Source of the DNA: Anaerophaga thermohalophila DSM 12881
Lineage (GTDB): Bacteria; Bacteroidota; Bacteroidia; Bacteroidales; Marinilabiliaceae
Assembly: GCF_000191885.1 (NCBI RefSeq)
Contig: NZ_AEWI01000013.1
Location: 124,001-188,000, forward strand
Direction of reading: 5' to 3'
Length of the DNA stretch: 64,000 nucleotides
The position numbers and the translations under genes were made by a program. Positions 1 to 8,977 of this stretch are shown piece by piece. The notes under the pieces were generated by a model that was given only the letters and a program-made list of their open reading frames with translations, was not told the origin of the DNA and made no database searches. Positions within the stretch are counted from its first letter, which is position 1, and each line of letters starts with the position of its first letter.

Positions 1-2
1 TC

Positions 3-1505
3 ACCATTCAGGGAATTGGGATGGTGGGTGTCTCGGGCATTTCAATGCGCTTGTTCGCATCTCTGGCTGCCCGCGAAATTAATGTTATTCTTATTTCTCA
101 GGCATCCTCCGAAAACAGCATCAGCATAGTGATAGATAGCCACCAAACCGAAAAAGCCAGGCAAGCTATCGAAAAAGAATTCAGCCGCGAACTTGCCGAC
201 CGTCATATCAATAATATTATTGTGGATGACGAAATGGCTGTTGTAGCTATCGTGGGCGAGAATATGAAGCATACCACGGGCATAGCCGGGTTGTTGTTCA
301 ACAGTGTTGGTAAGAACGGGGTCAATGTATATGCCATTGCTCAGGGAGCTTCAGAGCTCAATATTTCTTTTGTGATCAAAGAGAAAGACATCAAAAAAGC
401 GCTGAATGTTATCCATGAGTCTTTCTTTCTTTCTGATTATTCGCGCCTTAACCTGTTTGTTGTCGGTAAAGGAACTGTTGGCAGCAAACTCATCCACAAA
501 ATAGCGACACAAACCACGAAACTGATGAATGAAAACAGTTTAAAAATAAGGTTGGTAGGACTTGCAGGACGGCAATCAATGATTTTCGACAATGAAGGAC
601 TGGATGCGGCATCGGTCGTTGAAAAGCTTGAAAAGGAAGGAATTCCGGGTAATGTCAAGGAGTTTCGCGACAGAATTATTGAAATGAATCTGGCCAACAG
701 TGTTTTTGTGGATTGCACTGCAAGTGAAGAAGTTGCAGGGCTGTACCAGTCGTTACTGGAAGCCAATATTTCGGTGGTGACGGCCAATAAGATTGCCAGT
801 TCTTCTTCGTTCGAAACTTATCACAAGCTTAAAGAAACCGCCCGTAAAAAAGGGGTTAAGTTTTTCTTTGAAACAAATGTGGGGGCGGGATTGCCAATTA
901 TAGCACCAATTAATGACCTGGTAAGAAGCGGAGAAAAAATTGTCAGGCTCGAAGCGGTTCTTTCCGGAACCCTTAATTTTATTGTTAATACGCTGTCCGA
1001 AGATAAGCCTTTGTCCGAAGTTATCGTGGAGGCTAAAGAAAAAGGCTTTAGCGAACCCGATCCCAGGGTTGATCTAAGCGGAACCGACGTTGTCCGAAAG
1101 TCCCTCATCCTTGCAAGAGAAGCCGGTTACCCGCTTGAGGAATCGGATGTAGAGGTGGAACCTTTTGTTCCTCAGGATTATCTTGATTTGCCGTCTCTGG
1201 AAGAATTTATGGCGAAAATCAAGGAATTGGACCCGGTCTTCGAAAACAGAAGACAAAGAGCCGTTTCGGAAGGGAAAAGATTGCGCTATGCTGCCCGGAT
1301 GACCTCTGACGGAAAAGCAAAAGTGGGCTTGATGGAAGTTGATCAACATCATCCGTTTTATGATCTTGAAGGAAGCAATAATATTGTTTTAATCTGGTCG
1401 GAACACTATTTCGAGCATCCCATGCAAATCAAGGGGTATGGTGCCGGGGCCGATGTTACGGCAGCCGGGGTGTTTGCAGATATAATAAAAGTGGCTAATG
1501 TATAG
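3..1505 (+). CDS. thrA: Bifunctional aspartokinase/homoserine dehydrogenase, C-terminal part
   Basis: The gene enters from the left edge: the frame is open upstream of the first ATG (position 21), reading TIQGIG before it, which is the middle of an ACT domain. The visible part has tandem ACT regulatory domains (about residues 1-135) and then a homoserine dehydrogenase domain with a Rossmann glycine motif (VVGKGTVGS), the TANK segment and the family signature SEPDPRVDLSGTDVVRK. The aspartokinase half lies outside the window. Family knowledge: the enzyme catalyses the first and third steps from aspartate to homoserine and is usually threonine-feedback controlled through the ACT domains. Its partners thrC and the apgM-like kinase are here about 25 kb away on the other strand, not adjacent. 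A terminator follows the stop codon. Confidence 0.95.
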   Translation, partial: TIQGIGMVGVSGISMRLFASLAAREINVILISQASSENSISIVIDSHQTEKARQAIEKEFSRELADRHINNIIVDDEMAVVAIVGENMKHTTGIAGLLFNSVGKNGVNVYAIAQGASELNISFVIKEKDIKKALNVIHESFFLSDYSRLNLFVVGKGTVGSKLIHKIATQTTKLMNENSLKIRLVGLAGRQSMIFDNEGLDAASVVEKLEKEGIPGNVKEFRDRIIEMNLANSVFVDCTASEEVAGLYQSLLEANISVVTANKIASSSSFETYHKLKETARKKGVKFFFETNVGAGLPIIAPINDLVRSGEKIVRLEAVLSGTLNFIVNTLSEDKPLSEVIVEAKEKGFSEPDPRVDLSGTDVVRKSLILAREAGYPLEESDVEVEPFVPQDYLDLPSLEEFMAKIKELDPVFENRRQRAVSEGKRLRYAARMTSDGKAKVGLMEVDQHHPFYDLEGSNNIVLIWSEHYFEHPMQIKGYGAGADVTAAGVFADIIKVANV

Positions 1506-1547
1506 TAGAGGAACATTTTCAATCGTGACACAGTAAAAACAGATACT

Positions 1548-1577
1548 AAAAAAGGCCCGGAATTTCCGGGCCTTTTT
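1548..1577. terminator. Rho-independent terminator after thrA
   Basis: A GGCCCGG / CCGGGCC stem with an AATTT loop is flanked by an A run and a T run. It lies 45 bases after the thrA stop. The symmetry lets it work in both directions, so it may also end the tRNA-Gly transcript coming from the other strand. Confidence 0.85.
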
Positions 1578-1587
1578 GTCTTTAATG

Positions 1588-1659
1588 AGCGGAAAACGGG
1601 AGTCGAACCCGCGACCCTCAGCTTGGGAAGCTGATGCTCTACCACTGAGCTATTTCCGC
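1588..1659 (-). tRNA. tRNA-Gly(CCC)
   Basis: The minus strand folds as a cloverleaf: acceptor GCGGAAA/TTTCCGC with discriminator T, D arm GCTC...GAGC, anticodon stem TCAGC/GCTGA with loop TTCCCAA giving anticodon CCC, and a T arm with TTCGACT. CCA is not encoded. It is 72 nt long and decodes GGG. Confidence 0.93.
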
Positions 1660-1703
1660 AGATGTTAGTTCTGACCTTTTAGAAACAGACCTTTTTTCTG
1701 CCA

Positions 1704-1737
1704 CAAAAATAGAAAAAATATTATTTTCTTCTCACAA
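1704..1737 (-). promoter_or_regulatory. Candidate promoter of tRNA-Gly
   Basis: On the minus strand TATTTTTG (1711-1704) fits the Bacteroidota -7 box TAnnTTTG, and a TTG lies 23 bases upstream (1737-1735), slightly longer than the usual 19-21. The tRNA would start about 40 bases downstream. Confidence 0.4.
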
Positions 1738-1774
1738 TTTTTCTTCTCTTTTCGGTTTCTGAAAACCAATTGCT

Positions 1775-4700
1775 TTAGTTATTCTTTTTCTGCTTCAGAG
1801 GAATTTCAAATCCGAAGGTACTTCCTTTTCCGATAGTACTTTCTACAATGAGCCTGCCACCATGTTGCTCTACGAATTCTCTTGAGATGGTGAGGCCAAG
1901 ACCGGAGCCTTTTTCTCCGTTTGTGCCTGGTTTGGGTGTTAAGAAACTTGAGCTTTTCAATTGTTCAACTTCTTCGGACGAAATACCGGCGCCAGTGTCA
2001 GATACTTTGAAAATGCAATACTCATTTTTTGTATAGGCGGAAAGAAAAATTTTTCCGTTCGGTGGTGTAAATTTTATTGCGTTGGACACCAAATTCCGGA
2101 TGACTGTTTTGATCATATCTTTGTCTGCCACCATTTCAAGGGTTTCATCAACTTCTGAAGTGTTAATTTTAATACCTTTCTTTATTGCACTCTCGTTCAG
2201 TAACTTGATATTGTCGTCGATTATCTCTTTAAGACGAACGATCCCTGGATTAACAATGATCTCGTTGGTCTGGGACCTGGCCCAGTACAGCAAATTCTCG
2301 AGTAAAGCCAATACCTGGTTGGCCGATTCGTGGATATATCCGGCATATTCTATGATCATATCGGTTTCTTCCTCGGCAGCCATTTCCTGCAAAAGACTTG
2401 AAAACCCGATAATTGTATTAAATGGTGCCCTGACATCATGAGCGATGATAGAAAACAGCCGGTCTTTAGTGGTGTTCAGTTTTTGCAGGTTTTCGTTACT
2501 TTCTCTGAGCTTGTCGGCCTGCTTTTTAAGCTCATTTGCCTGAATTTCAATTGTTCTCTTCTGCTTTTCCAGTTTTTGGTTACTTTGATCCAGTTCCAAA
2601 GCCCTCTTTTTGAGCATTTGATTTTTTTCATCGATTTTCTTGGTACGTTCTTTAATAAGCTTGGTTAAAGCTGCTTTTTGTCTTCTGAGAACACGGGTCC
2701 TAAGCCAGAATCCATAATAAAGTAAAGTGAAAACTGTTATTACAGCCAGAATAACGAACCACGTTGTCCTATACCATGGAGGAAAAATTTCGATTTGAAT
2801 GGAAGCGCCTTCCTGGTTCCATATTCCATCGTTATTGGCAGCTTTAACTCTGAAAGTATATGTTCCCGGATTAAGATTGGTATAGGTTGCTTCCCGTTTG
2901 TTACCTACATAATGCCACTTTTCTTCAAAACCCATGAGCTTGTAGGCATACCTGGTCTTTTCGGGTGCAATATAATTAATGGCAATGTATTCAATCGAGA
3001 ACAATTTGTCTGAGTATGAAAGTCTTATTTTATCAGCACTGCTAATGTGCTTTTTAAGCGGCTGATCTTCCCCGTATTTTGTGACGGGTTCGTTGAAAAT
3101 ACTCAGATTGGTCAATATTACCATGGGAGGAGTGAGGTTGTAGTTAATTTCGTCAGGAGCGAAGGAATTTAATCCTGACGGACCTCCAAAAAATAAATAC
3201 TTTTCGCCATCATAGTGAGAAGACCTTGGATTAAAGTCATTTGATTGCAAATTATCCGCCACATCAAAATTGAATACTTCTCCCGTTTCGGGATTATACC
3301 GGGTCAAACCACCGTGTGTGCTGACCCATAAATTTCCGTTTGCGTCGTGTTCAATGCTGCAGATATATTGATTGCTGAAATCCTGGGAATGATACGAAAA
3401 ATCATCGCTCCCGGGATGATACCTGTGAAGTCCACTCGTAGTACCGATCCAGAGTTTGTTGTCGGGAGTTTCATGAAGACAAATAATTTCATTGCTGTAT
3501 AAGGTTCGGGGGATTTTATCCTGATTATAAAATAAATAGCTCTTAAATTTGTCGTCTCCTCTTTTGAGTTTGTTTAGTCCGTTCGACGTACCAACCCACA
3601 ATGTTTGCTGATGATCCAACAGGACATCCGTTGTCCATTCTCCTGAAAGATCGCTGTTACCGGGTGTAAAATGCTCAAATATTCCTTCTTTCTTTTTAAA
3701 ATAGTCAACTCCAACACCATGTATGGCCAGCCAGAAATTTCCTTCCGTGTCTTCTTCAACAGCCCGTACATCATTACCACCAATGGATTGAATATCATCG
3801 GGATGGTGCACAAAACTGATGAAACAATTTTTTTGCGAGTCGTATTTCTGAAGGCCACCGAAATAACTGCCAACCCAGATATCATTCCGGTTGTCGGGAT
3901 GAATATCAAAGATACTACCATCCGCGAGCGAACAAGTATCATCCTCTGAAAAGTGAAAAGTTTTTGTGGCGCCTTCATCCCAGTCAAATACCGTAATACC
4001 ACCGTTATAGCCGCCACACCATAAATTGCCTTCATCATCTTCACAAATTGACATAACATTTATGTCGGACAGCGGCCAATAACTGTCAGTATCATCAGTA
4101 AACAATTGAAATCCTCTTTCAACCGATGACAGATCGAAGCCTTTTTCTGAGTAAATAACCCAATAATTGTCTTGATGATCCTGAAAAATACGTATCGGAT
4201 TTCTTTTTATGGAGTATTCATTGGCAGAATCGGAATAATAACCAACAAATGAATCAGAAGAACGATTATAAAATTTTAACCCGATATAATCACACGACCA
4301 AATGTTTCCTTTATTATCCTTATAAAGATCGACAACAAATGATTCATAACGTCCTGTAAGGTATCCTTTTATCTCATTACTATGAAAGTTTAACTTAAAG
4401 ACTCCGTTGCCAAGTGTGGACACCCACAACAGGCTGTCCTGAGCTATTATATCGGTTATGGTCATGTCGCTCAAGTCAACCAAGTCTGTTTCACCCGGCC
4501 AGGAGGGAAGAGGCTTCTTTTGATAACCATCTTCGGGTGAAATGTACTTCAAACCTCCGTCTTTTTCCTGTCCAAGCCAAAGACCACCTGCTTCATCAAA
4601 ACAAAAGGTGGCTATGGGGCCACCCTCAACATCAATAATCTGTTCGAAATATTGCGTTGATTCATCGTACAAAAACAGACCATTACCGGCAGCAACAAAA

Positions 4701-5125
4701 ATATTTCCTAAACTATCTTCATCTATTTGATAAACGAATGAGCTGGTTAATCCTGCCGTATTGGCGGAAGAAGACATGAGTTGAAATGAATCGTAATCAG
4801 AACGATAGAGCGAGAGGCCCCATATCGTACCTATCCAAAGACGATTTCGACTGTCGCAAAAGAGTGAACGGATATTGTTATTGGCAAGATTGGGATATTT
4901 GTCAAGATGATTGCGGTAAACTTTAATCTGGTACCCGTCATAACGGTTCAAACCGTCCACAGTACCAATCCATATATACCCGGTTTTGTCCTGGGTAATG
5001 CAGGTGGTAAATTGGCTGGACAATTTGTCTTCTCCAGGTAAATCTACAAACCTCAATTCGGGAATCTGCGATTTTGCAAACAATCCCGACAAAAATAAAA
5101 CTAAAACAACCCCTGAAAACTTCAT
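1775..5125 (-). CDS. Two-component propeller sensor histidine kinase without receiver
   Basis: A 1116-residue membrane sensor. I chose the ATG at 5125 because it opens a signal peptide (MKFSGVVLVLFLSGLFAKSQ); a longer frame to 5233 has no such N-terminus. The order is: repeated WIGT/WVGT-type Reg_prop blades forming a periplasmic beta-propeller (about residues 25-640), a Y_Y_Y domain ending near PPWYRTTWF, one membrane segment (VILAVITVFTLLYYGFW), a coiled coil of about 70 residues, HisKA with the H box IIAHDVRAPFN, and HATPase_c with N box NLVSNAIKF, DTGAGI and GSGLGLTISRE. It ends after the ATPase, so the receiver and AraC-type HTH found in classical hybrid HTCS regulators are absent, and no response regulator lies next to it. 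Family knowledge suggests sensing of an extracellular nutrient. The ligand is unknown. Confidence 0.9.
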   Translation of the reverse strand: MKFSGVVLVLFLSGLFAKSQIPELRFVDLPGEDKLSSQFTTCITQDKTGYIWIGTVDGLNRYDGYQIKVYRNHLDKYPNLANNNIRSLFCDSRNRLWIGTIWGLSLYRSDYDSFQLMSSSANTAGLTSSFVYQIDEDSLGNIFVAAGNGLFLYDESTQYFEQIIDVEGGPIATFCFDEAGGLWLGQEKDGGLKYISPEDGYQKKPLPSWPGETDLVDLSDMTITDIIAQDSLLWVSTLGNGVFKLNFHSNEIKGYLTGRYESFVVDLYKDNKGNIWSCDYIGLKFYNRSSDSFVGYYSDSANEYSIKRNPIRIFQDHQDNYWVIYSEKGFDLSSVERGFQLFTDDTDSYWPLSDINVMSICEDDEGNLWCGGYNGGITVFDWDEGATKTFHFSEDDTCSLADGSIFDIHPDNRNDIWVGSYFGGLQKYDSQKNCFISFVHHPDDIQSIGGNDVRAVEEDTEGNFWLAIHGVGVDYFKKKEGIFEHFTPGNSDLSGEWTTDVLLDHQQTLWVGTSNGLNKLKRGDDKFKSYLFYNQDKIPRTLYSNEIICLHETPDNKLWIGTTSGLHRYHPGSDDFSYHSQDFSNQYICSIEHDANGNLWVSTHGGLTRYNPETGEVFNFDVADNLQSNDFNPRSSHYDGEKYLFFGGPSGLNSFAPDEINYNLTPPMVILTNLSIFNEPVTKYGEDQPLKKHISSADKIRLSYSDKLFSIEYIAINYIAPEKTRYAYKLMGFEEKWHYVGNKREATYTNLNPGTYTFRVKAANNDGIWNQEGASIQIEIFPPWYRTTWFVILAVITVFTLLYYGFWLRTRVLRRQKAALTKLIKERTKKIDEKNQMLKKRALELDQSNQKLEKQKRTIEIQANELKKQADKLRESNENLQKLNTTKDRLFSIIAHDVRAPFNTIIGFSSLLQEMAAEEETDMIIEYAGYIHESANQVLALLENLLYWARSQTNEIIVNPGIVRLKEIIDDNIKLLNESAIKKGIKINTSEVDETLEMVADKDMIKTVIRNLVSNAIKFTPPNGKIFLSAYTKNEYCIFKVSDTGAGISSEEVEQLKSSSFLTPKPGTNGEKGSGLGLTISREFVEQHGGRLIVESTIGKGSTFGFEIPLKQKKNN

Positions 5126-5694
5126 TTCTAAACCCCTAATGCTACAAACGTCAGAAAATGCAATAAAGGTCAGGGTTCTTAGTGCCGCAGCCAAACCTCT
5201 CAGGTGATTTCTGTTAATGGAAAATAAGTGCATAAAATCACGGACAGGCTGAACCTCAGCACAAGACGATTTTGATCAAATAAAAAGACTGCATAATCCT
5301 TTACTTGTACTTGTATACTCTTAAGAAACAAAAAAGTTGTATTAAATTCCCTGCCGGAATCATTCCCCAAAAACAATTTATGCATTTTCTCTAATTTTTA
5401 TTCAAAATAAACAAGAATGCCAGGCTGATAAAAAATGACTTACATCATTTATTTTAAGAAATAAGCACTAATTTTGTGTTGTATTGTAATTAATTTCTTT
5501 AAAATTCTTTGAAATTAAAGACATTTTGAGCTGACGGTGTTAATCCGCATTATCCGGTTTTTATTTAAACGATGTAAATAAAAATAAACCGTTTATATTC
5601 AAGTATTTGGAAGGTTACTTCAAAAATTTAAAAATGCATAATTTTTCATTTTCAAATAATTTTCAAATACAATAAAAAATAATACACAAAATTC
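5126..5694. other. Divergent intergenic region, AT-rich
   Basis: About 570 bases separate the sensor kinase (minus) from the beta-eliminating lyase (plus). The only recognisable signal is TAATTTTG at 5469-5476, a -7-type box for the plus-strand gene without a clear -33 TTG. A 61-codon minus-strand frame at 5200-5385 has no signal peptide or family resemblance and was not called. No repeat copy was seen here. Confidence 0.5.
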
Positions 5695-7158
5695 ATGGAA
5701 ACCCAACAAAGTCAAACCATCAATTTTTTCGGAGATGAGACCTTTCCGGTCGAAATGCACAAAGTCCGCATCGTTCAAAAATTATTTCTCCGTCCGGTAG
5801 AAGAACGCCTCAAGGCAATAAATGAGGCAGGATACAATACATTTTTACTAAACACCAGGGATGTTTTCATGGATATGCTAACCGACAGCGGTACCAATGC
5901 CATGAGCGACAATCAGGTCTCATCAATGTTGAAAGCCGATGATGCTTACGCGGGAAGCCAGAGTTTCTATAGAATGGAAAAAGCCATTCAGAAAGTATTC
6001 GGCAAAAAATATATATTACCGGTACACCAGGGTCGTGCAGCCGAAAATATTGTTTCTCAGGTGTTTATCAAGAAAGGGGATATCATTCCCATGAATTATC
6101 ATTTCACCACCACCAAGGCACACATGGAGTTGAACGGAGGAAAGATTTTTGAAATCTATACCGATGAGGCACTGAAAATTAAAAGTGACAATCCGTTTAA
6201 AGGAAATATTGACATAGATAAGCTGAATTCCCTTATTGAAAAATACGGAGCAGATCGGATTCCTTTTATTCGGATGGAAGCTTCTACCAATCTGATAGGA
6301 GGTCAGCCCTTTTCTATTCAGAATATGCGTGATGTAAGAGCCGTAGCTGATAAATATGGTATAATGATGGTTCTGGATGCCAGTCTTATCGGAGAAAATG
6401 CGTGGTTTATCAAGCAGCGTGAACCTGAGTTTAAGAATACTTCGATCAGAGATATCTTACAATTGATGTGCGATTTCGCCGATATCGTTTACTTCTCTTC
6501 CCGAAAGGTTAGTTCAAGCCGGGGAGGGGGAATCTGCACAAATGATCATGATTTGTTTCTTAAAATGCGTGATCTTGTTCCGCTTTATGAAGGGTTTCTT
6601 ACTTATGGCGGGATGTCTGTGCGCGAAATTGAAGCCATGGCTGTCGGACTGGAGGAAACCACTGATGAGACAGTTATTAATCAGTCCCCGTCTTTTATAG
6701 AATATGCAGTAAAAGAACTTGAGAAAAGAAATGTCCCGGTGGTAACGCCTGCCGGGGCACTGGGATGTCACATCGATGCCATGTCATTTCTGCCTCATGT
6801 GGCACAGAAGGAATATCCCGCCGGCGCTTTAGCTGCCGCACTTTATATTATCTCAGGTTGCCGTGGAATGGAAAGAGGAACCATCTCCAGCGTGCGGGAT
6901 GAAAACGGTGATGATATTCTTTCTGATATGGAATTGTTGCGCCTTGCATTTCCACGCCGGGTTTTTACGCTGTCTCAAACTAAGTTTCTGATCGATCGTG
7001 TTCACTGGCTCTATAAGAATCGCCAACTCGTAGGTGGTTTGAAATTTATTGAAGAACCGGCTGTTTTGCGATTTTTTATGGGACGTCTCGCTCCTGTAAA
7101 CGATTGGCCCGACAAACTGGTAGCAAAATTTAAAGAAGATTTTGGCAATAGTCTCTAA
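5695..7158 (+). CDS. Tyrosine phenol-lyase/tryptophanase-family PLP lyase, atypical active site
   Basis: A 487-residue fold-type I PLP enzyme of the beta-eliminating lyase family (usual length 455-475). It matches tyrosine phenol-lyase better than tryptophanase: NEAGYNTFLLN, LTDSGTNAMSD, DDAYAGS, PVHQGRAAEN, HFTTTKAH, ASTNLIGGQP, CRGMERG and FPRRVFT align with it, including the MERG arginine that binds the phenol ring in that enzyme. Two cofactor-site positions differ. The DATR/DSAR motif reads DASL, losing the arginine that contacts the PLP O3'. The SGKK/SAKK lysine motif reads SSRK, keeping the Schiff-base lysine but with arginine before it. Substrate is therefore uncertain. It is a single-gene unit with its own terminator. 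Confidence 0.8.
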   Translation: METQQSQTINFFGDETFPVEMHKVRIVQKLFLRPVEERLKAINEAGYNTFLLNTRDVFMDMLTDSGTNAMSDNQVSSMLKADDAYAGSQSFYRMEKAIQKVFGKKYILPVHQGRAAENIVSQVFIKKGDIIPMNYHFTTTKAHMELNGGKIFEIYTDEALKIKSDNPFKGNIDIDKLNSLIEKYGADRIPFIRMEASTNLIGGQPFSIQNMRDVRAVADKYGIMMVLDASLIGENAWFIKQREPEFKNTSIRDILQLMCDFADIVYFSSRKVSSSRGGGICTNDHDLFLKMRDLVPLYEGFLTYGGMSVREIEAMAVGLEETTDETVINQSPSFIEYAVKELEKRNVPVVTPAGALGCHIDAMSFLPHVAQKEYPAGALAAALYIISGCRGMERGTISSVRDENGDDILSDMELLRLAFPRRVFTLSQTKFLIDRVHWLYKNRQLVGGLKFIEEPAVLRFFMGRLAPVNDWPDKLVAKFKEDFGNSL

Positions 7159-7186
7159 TCCCGGAACAGATTAGATTTTAGGTTTG

Positions 7187-7220
7187 ACCGGCATCGCCAT
7201 AAGGTGATGCCGGTTTTTTA
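7187..7220 (+). terminator. Rho-independent terminator after the PLP lyase
   Basis: CCGGCATC / GATGCCGG arms around GCCATAAGGT are followed by TTTTTTA. It begins 28 bases after the stop codon. Confidence 0.9.
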
Positions 7221-7324
7221 TTTTACCATTGAGTACTCATGTTTTCAAAATGACCCCATTCGTTGAACAAAATTGACCGAACAGTGGTTTTCATGTAAAA
7301 CAAATGAACAACTACTTATTTGGA

Positions 7325-7356
7325 TTTGTTTTAAATAAATAAAAATATTAATTTTG
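7325..7356 (+). promoter_or_regulatory. Promoter of the E2 gene
   Basis: TTTG at 7325-7328, 20 bases of spacer, then TAATTTTG at 7349-7356: a full match to the Bacteroidota housekeeping promoter (TTTG-N19-21-TAnnTTTG). The start codon follows at 7392, leaving a leader of about 28 bases. Confidence 0.75.
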
Positions 7357-7391
7357 CAACTTGCATATTACAAAAATTAAACCCAACTGAT

Positions 7392-8750
7392 ATGTCAACA
7401 TTTGAAATAAAAATGCCCAAAATGGGCGAAAGTGTAGAAGAAGCGACCATCACTAAATGGTTTGTCAAGGTAGGTGATAAGATTGAAGAAGACGACCCGA
7501 TACTTGAAATTGCTACTGATAAGGTCGATTCCGAAATACCATCACCGGTAGCCGGAACAGTTAAAGAAATCAAGTTTGATACCGACGAAGTGGTTGCCGT
7601 GGGGACACCTGTTGCAATTATCGACCTTGAAGGAGAAGGTGAAAGTGAAGTAGAAGACGCTGAAAATCAAGAAGAAGTTAAAAGCGACAAGCAACAAGAG
7701 ACAAAGAAATCCACGCCTGAAAAAGAGCCGGAGTCGGCAGAACAACCGGTCAAGACAGAAGAAAAAGAATCTGCAGACAAGCAACAAAGTGATCGCTTTT
7801 ATTCTCCTTTGGTTAAGAGTATTGCCAGGGAAGAAGGCATCTCAATCAAAGAATTGGATACCATAAGTGGCAGCGGAAAAGATGGAAGGGTCACGAAAAA
7901 TGATATTCTGAAATATATCGAAACACGCGGATCAGAAAAAGCCCCGTCAACAGAACCTTCAGTATCTGCGTCATCACGACAAAAGCCACAACAACCGAAA
8001 TCAACACAAACCATCCAGGCACCTAAAGTATCGGCCGGAGAGGGCGATGAAATCGTTGAGATGGACCGGCTCCGGAAGCTTATTGCCGACAATATGGTTA
8101 TGTCGAAGCACGTTTCTCCGCATGTCACATCGGTTGTTGAGGCAGATGTCACCAATCTCGTGATCTGGCGCAATAAAGTGAAGGAAAAGTTTCAGGAAAA
8201 ATATGGCGAAAAGCTCACTTTTATGCCTATGTTTACCGAGGCTGTTGCAAAAGCGCTTAGAGATTTTCCGGGTGTTAATGTTTCTGTCGATGGTTATAAT
8301 ATTATCAAGAGAAAAAACGTTAACATCGGAATTGCGGTTGCATTGCCCTCGGGAAACCTTATTGTTCCGGTAGTTAAACAGGCCGATCAGAAAAATATTG
8401 CAGGGCTTTCTACTGAAATAAACCGACTGGCGAATGCCGCCCGGAATAATAAATTGTCGAACGATGACATTCAGGGAGGAACCTTCACAATAACCAATTT
8501 TGGTTCATTCAGGAACACCATAGGAACACCCATCATTAATCAACCTCAGGTGGCTATTCTTGCTACCGGTACCATTGAGAAAAAACCGGCTGTAATAGAA
8601 ACACCAACGGGCGATGTCATTGCAATCCGCCACAAGATGTTTCTCTCGCTCTCGTATGATCACCGCGTGGTTGACGGCGCGCTTGGTGGTATGTTTCTTC
8701 GGAAAATTGCCGATTATCTGGAAAACGCGGATATCAACAGAGATGTTTAA
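7392..8750 (+). CDS. 2-oxoacid dehydrogenase E2, dihydrolipoamide acyltransferase
   Basis: 452 residues in the standard E2 order. An N-terminal lipoyl domain carries the lipoylated lysine in IATDKVDSE (near residue 43). An acidic, glutamate-rich linker follows (about 80-130), then a peripheral-subunit-binding domain (YSPLVKSIAREEG...GRVTKNDILKY) and a catalytic acyltransferase domain from about residue 225 with the active-site motif SYDHRVVDG near the C-terminus. It transfers the acyl group from E1-bound lipoate to CoA. The fused E1 gene is next downstream. Which complex it serves (branched-chain 2-oxoacid or pyruvate) cannot be settled from sequence; the fused E1 favours the branched-chain type. 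Confidence 0.92.
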   Translation: MSTFEIKMPKMGESVEEATITKWFVKVGDKIEEDDPILEIATDKVDSEIPSPVAGTVKEIKFDTDEVVAVGTPVAIIDLEGEGESEVEDAENQEEVKSDKQQETKKSTPEKEPESAEQPVKTEEKESADKQQSDRFYSPLVKSIAREEGISIKELDTISGSGKDGRVTKNDILKYIETRGSEKAPSTEPSVSASSRQKPQQPKSTQTIQAPKVSAGEGDEIVEMDRLRKLIADNMVMSKHVSPHVTSVVEADVTNLVIWRNKVKEKFQEKYGEKLTFMPMFTEAVAKALRDFPGVNVSVDGYNIIKRKNVNIGIAVALPSGNLIVPVVKQADQKNIAGLSTEINRLANAARNNKLSNDDIQGGTFTITNFGSFRNTIGTPIINQPQVAILATGTIEKKPAVIETPTGDVIAIRHKMFLSLSYDHRVVDGALGGMFLRKIADYLENADINRDV

Positions 8751-8841
8751 TTGATACAAACAATCAAATTATATTATTATAGACCTTTAAATATAGGTAT
8801 ATTAAGGTATTCGTTTTTAAACGAGAAGGAATCAGATAAAT

Positions 8842-8977
8842 ATGAAATGAGCATCACATGCACTGCAACAGATTTTTGATATAAAAAAAATAAGCAGGCA
8901 AAGGTTGTCATCAAAGTGCGTGAATAAAACCCAATCATGTGAGTTCCATCAGATTTTAAAAATTAAATTATATGAAA
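8842..8977 (+). repeat. Degenerate stop-to-start element between E2 and E1
   Basis: The E2-E1 gap contains a head-like ATGAAATGAGCAT at 8842 and, about 95 bases on, GTGAGTTCCATCAGA followed by an AT-rich tail ending in ATGAAAA, which is the E1 start codon. Order and spacing match the better-preserved copies (for example 16913-17014), but the internal hairpin has decayed. It is probably an old copy. Confidence 0.55.

Noticed and set aside
5200-5385. 61-codon minus-strand frame upstream of the sensor kinase
   Set aside because: No signal peptide, motif or family resemblance; it overlaps the kinase promoter side in AT-rich DNA.
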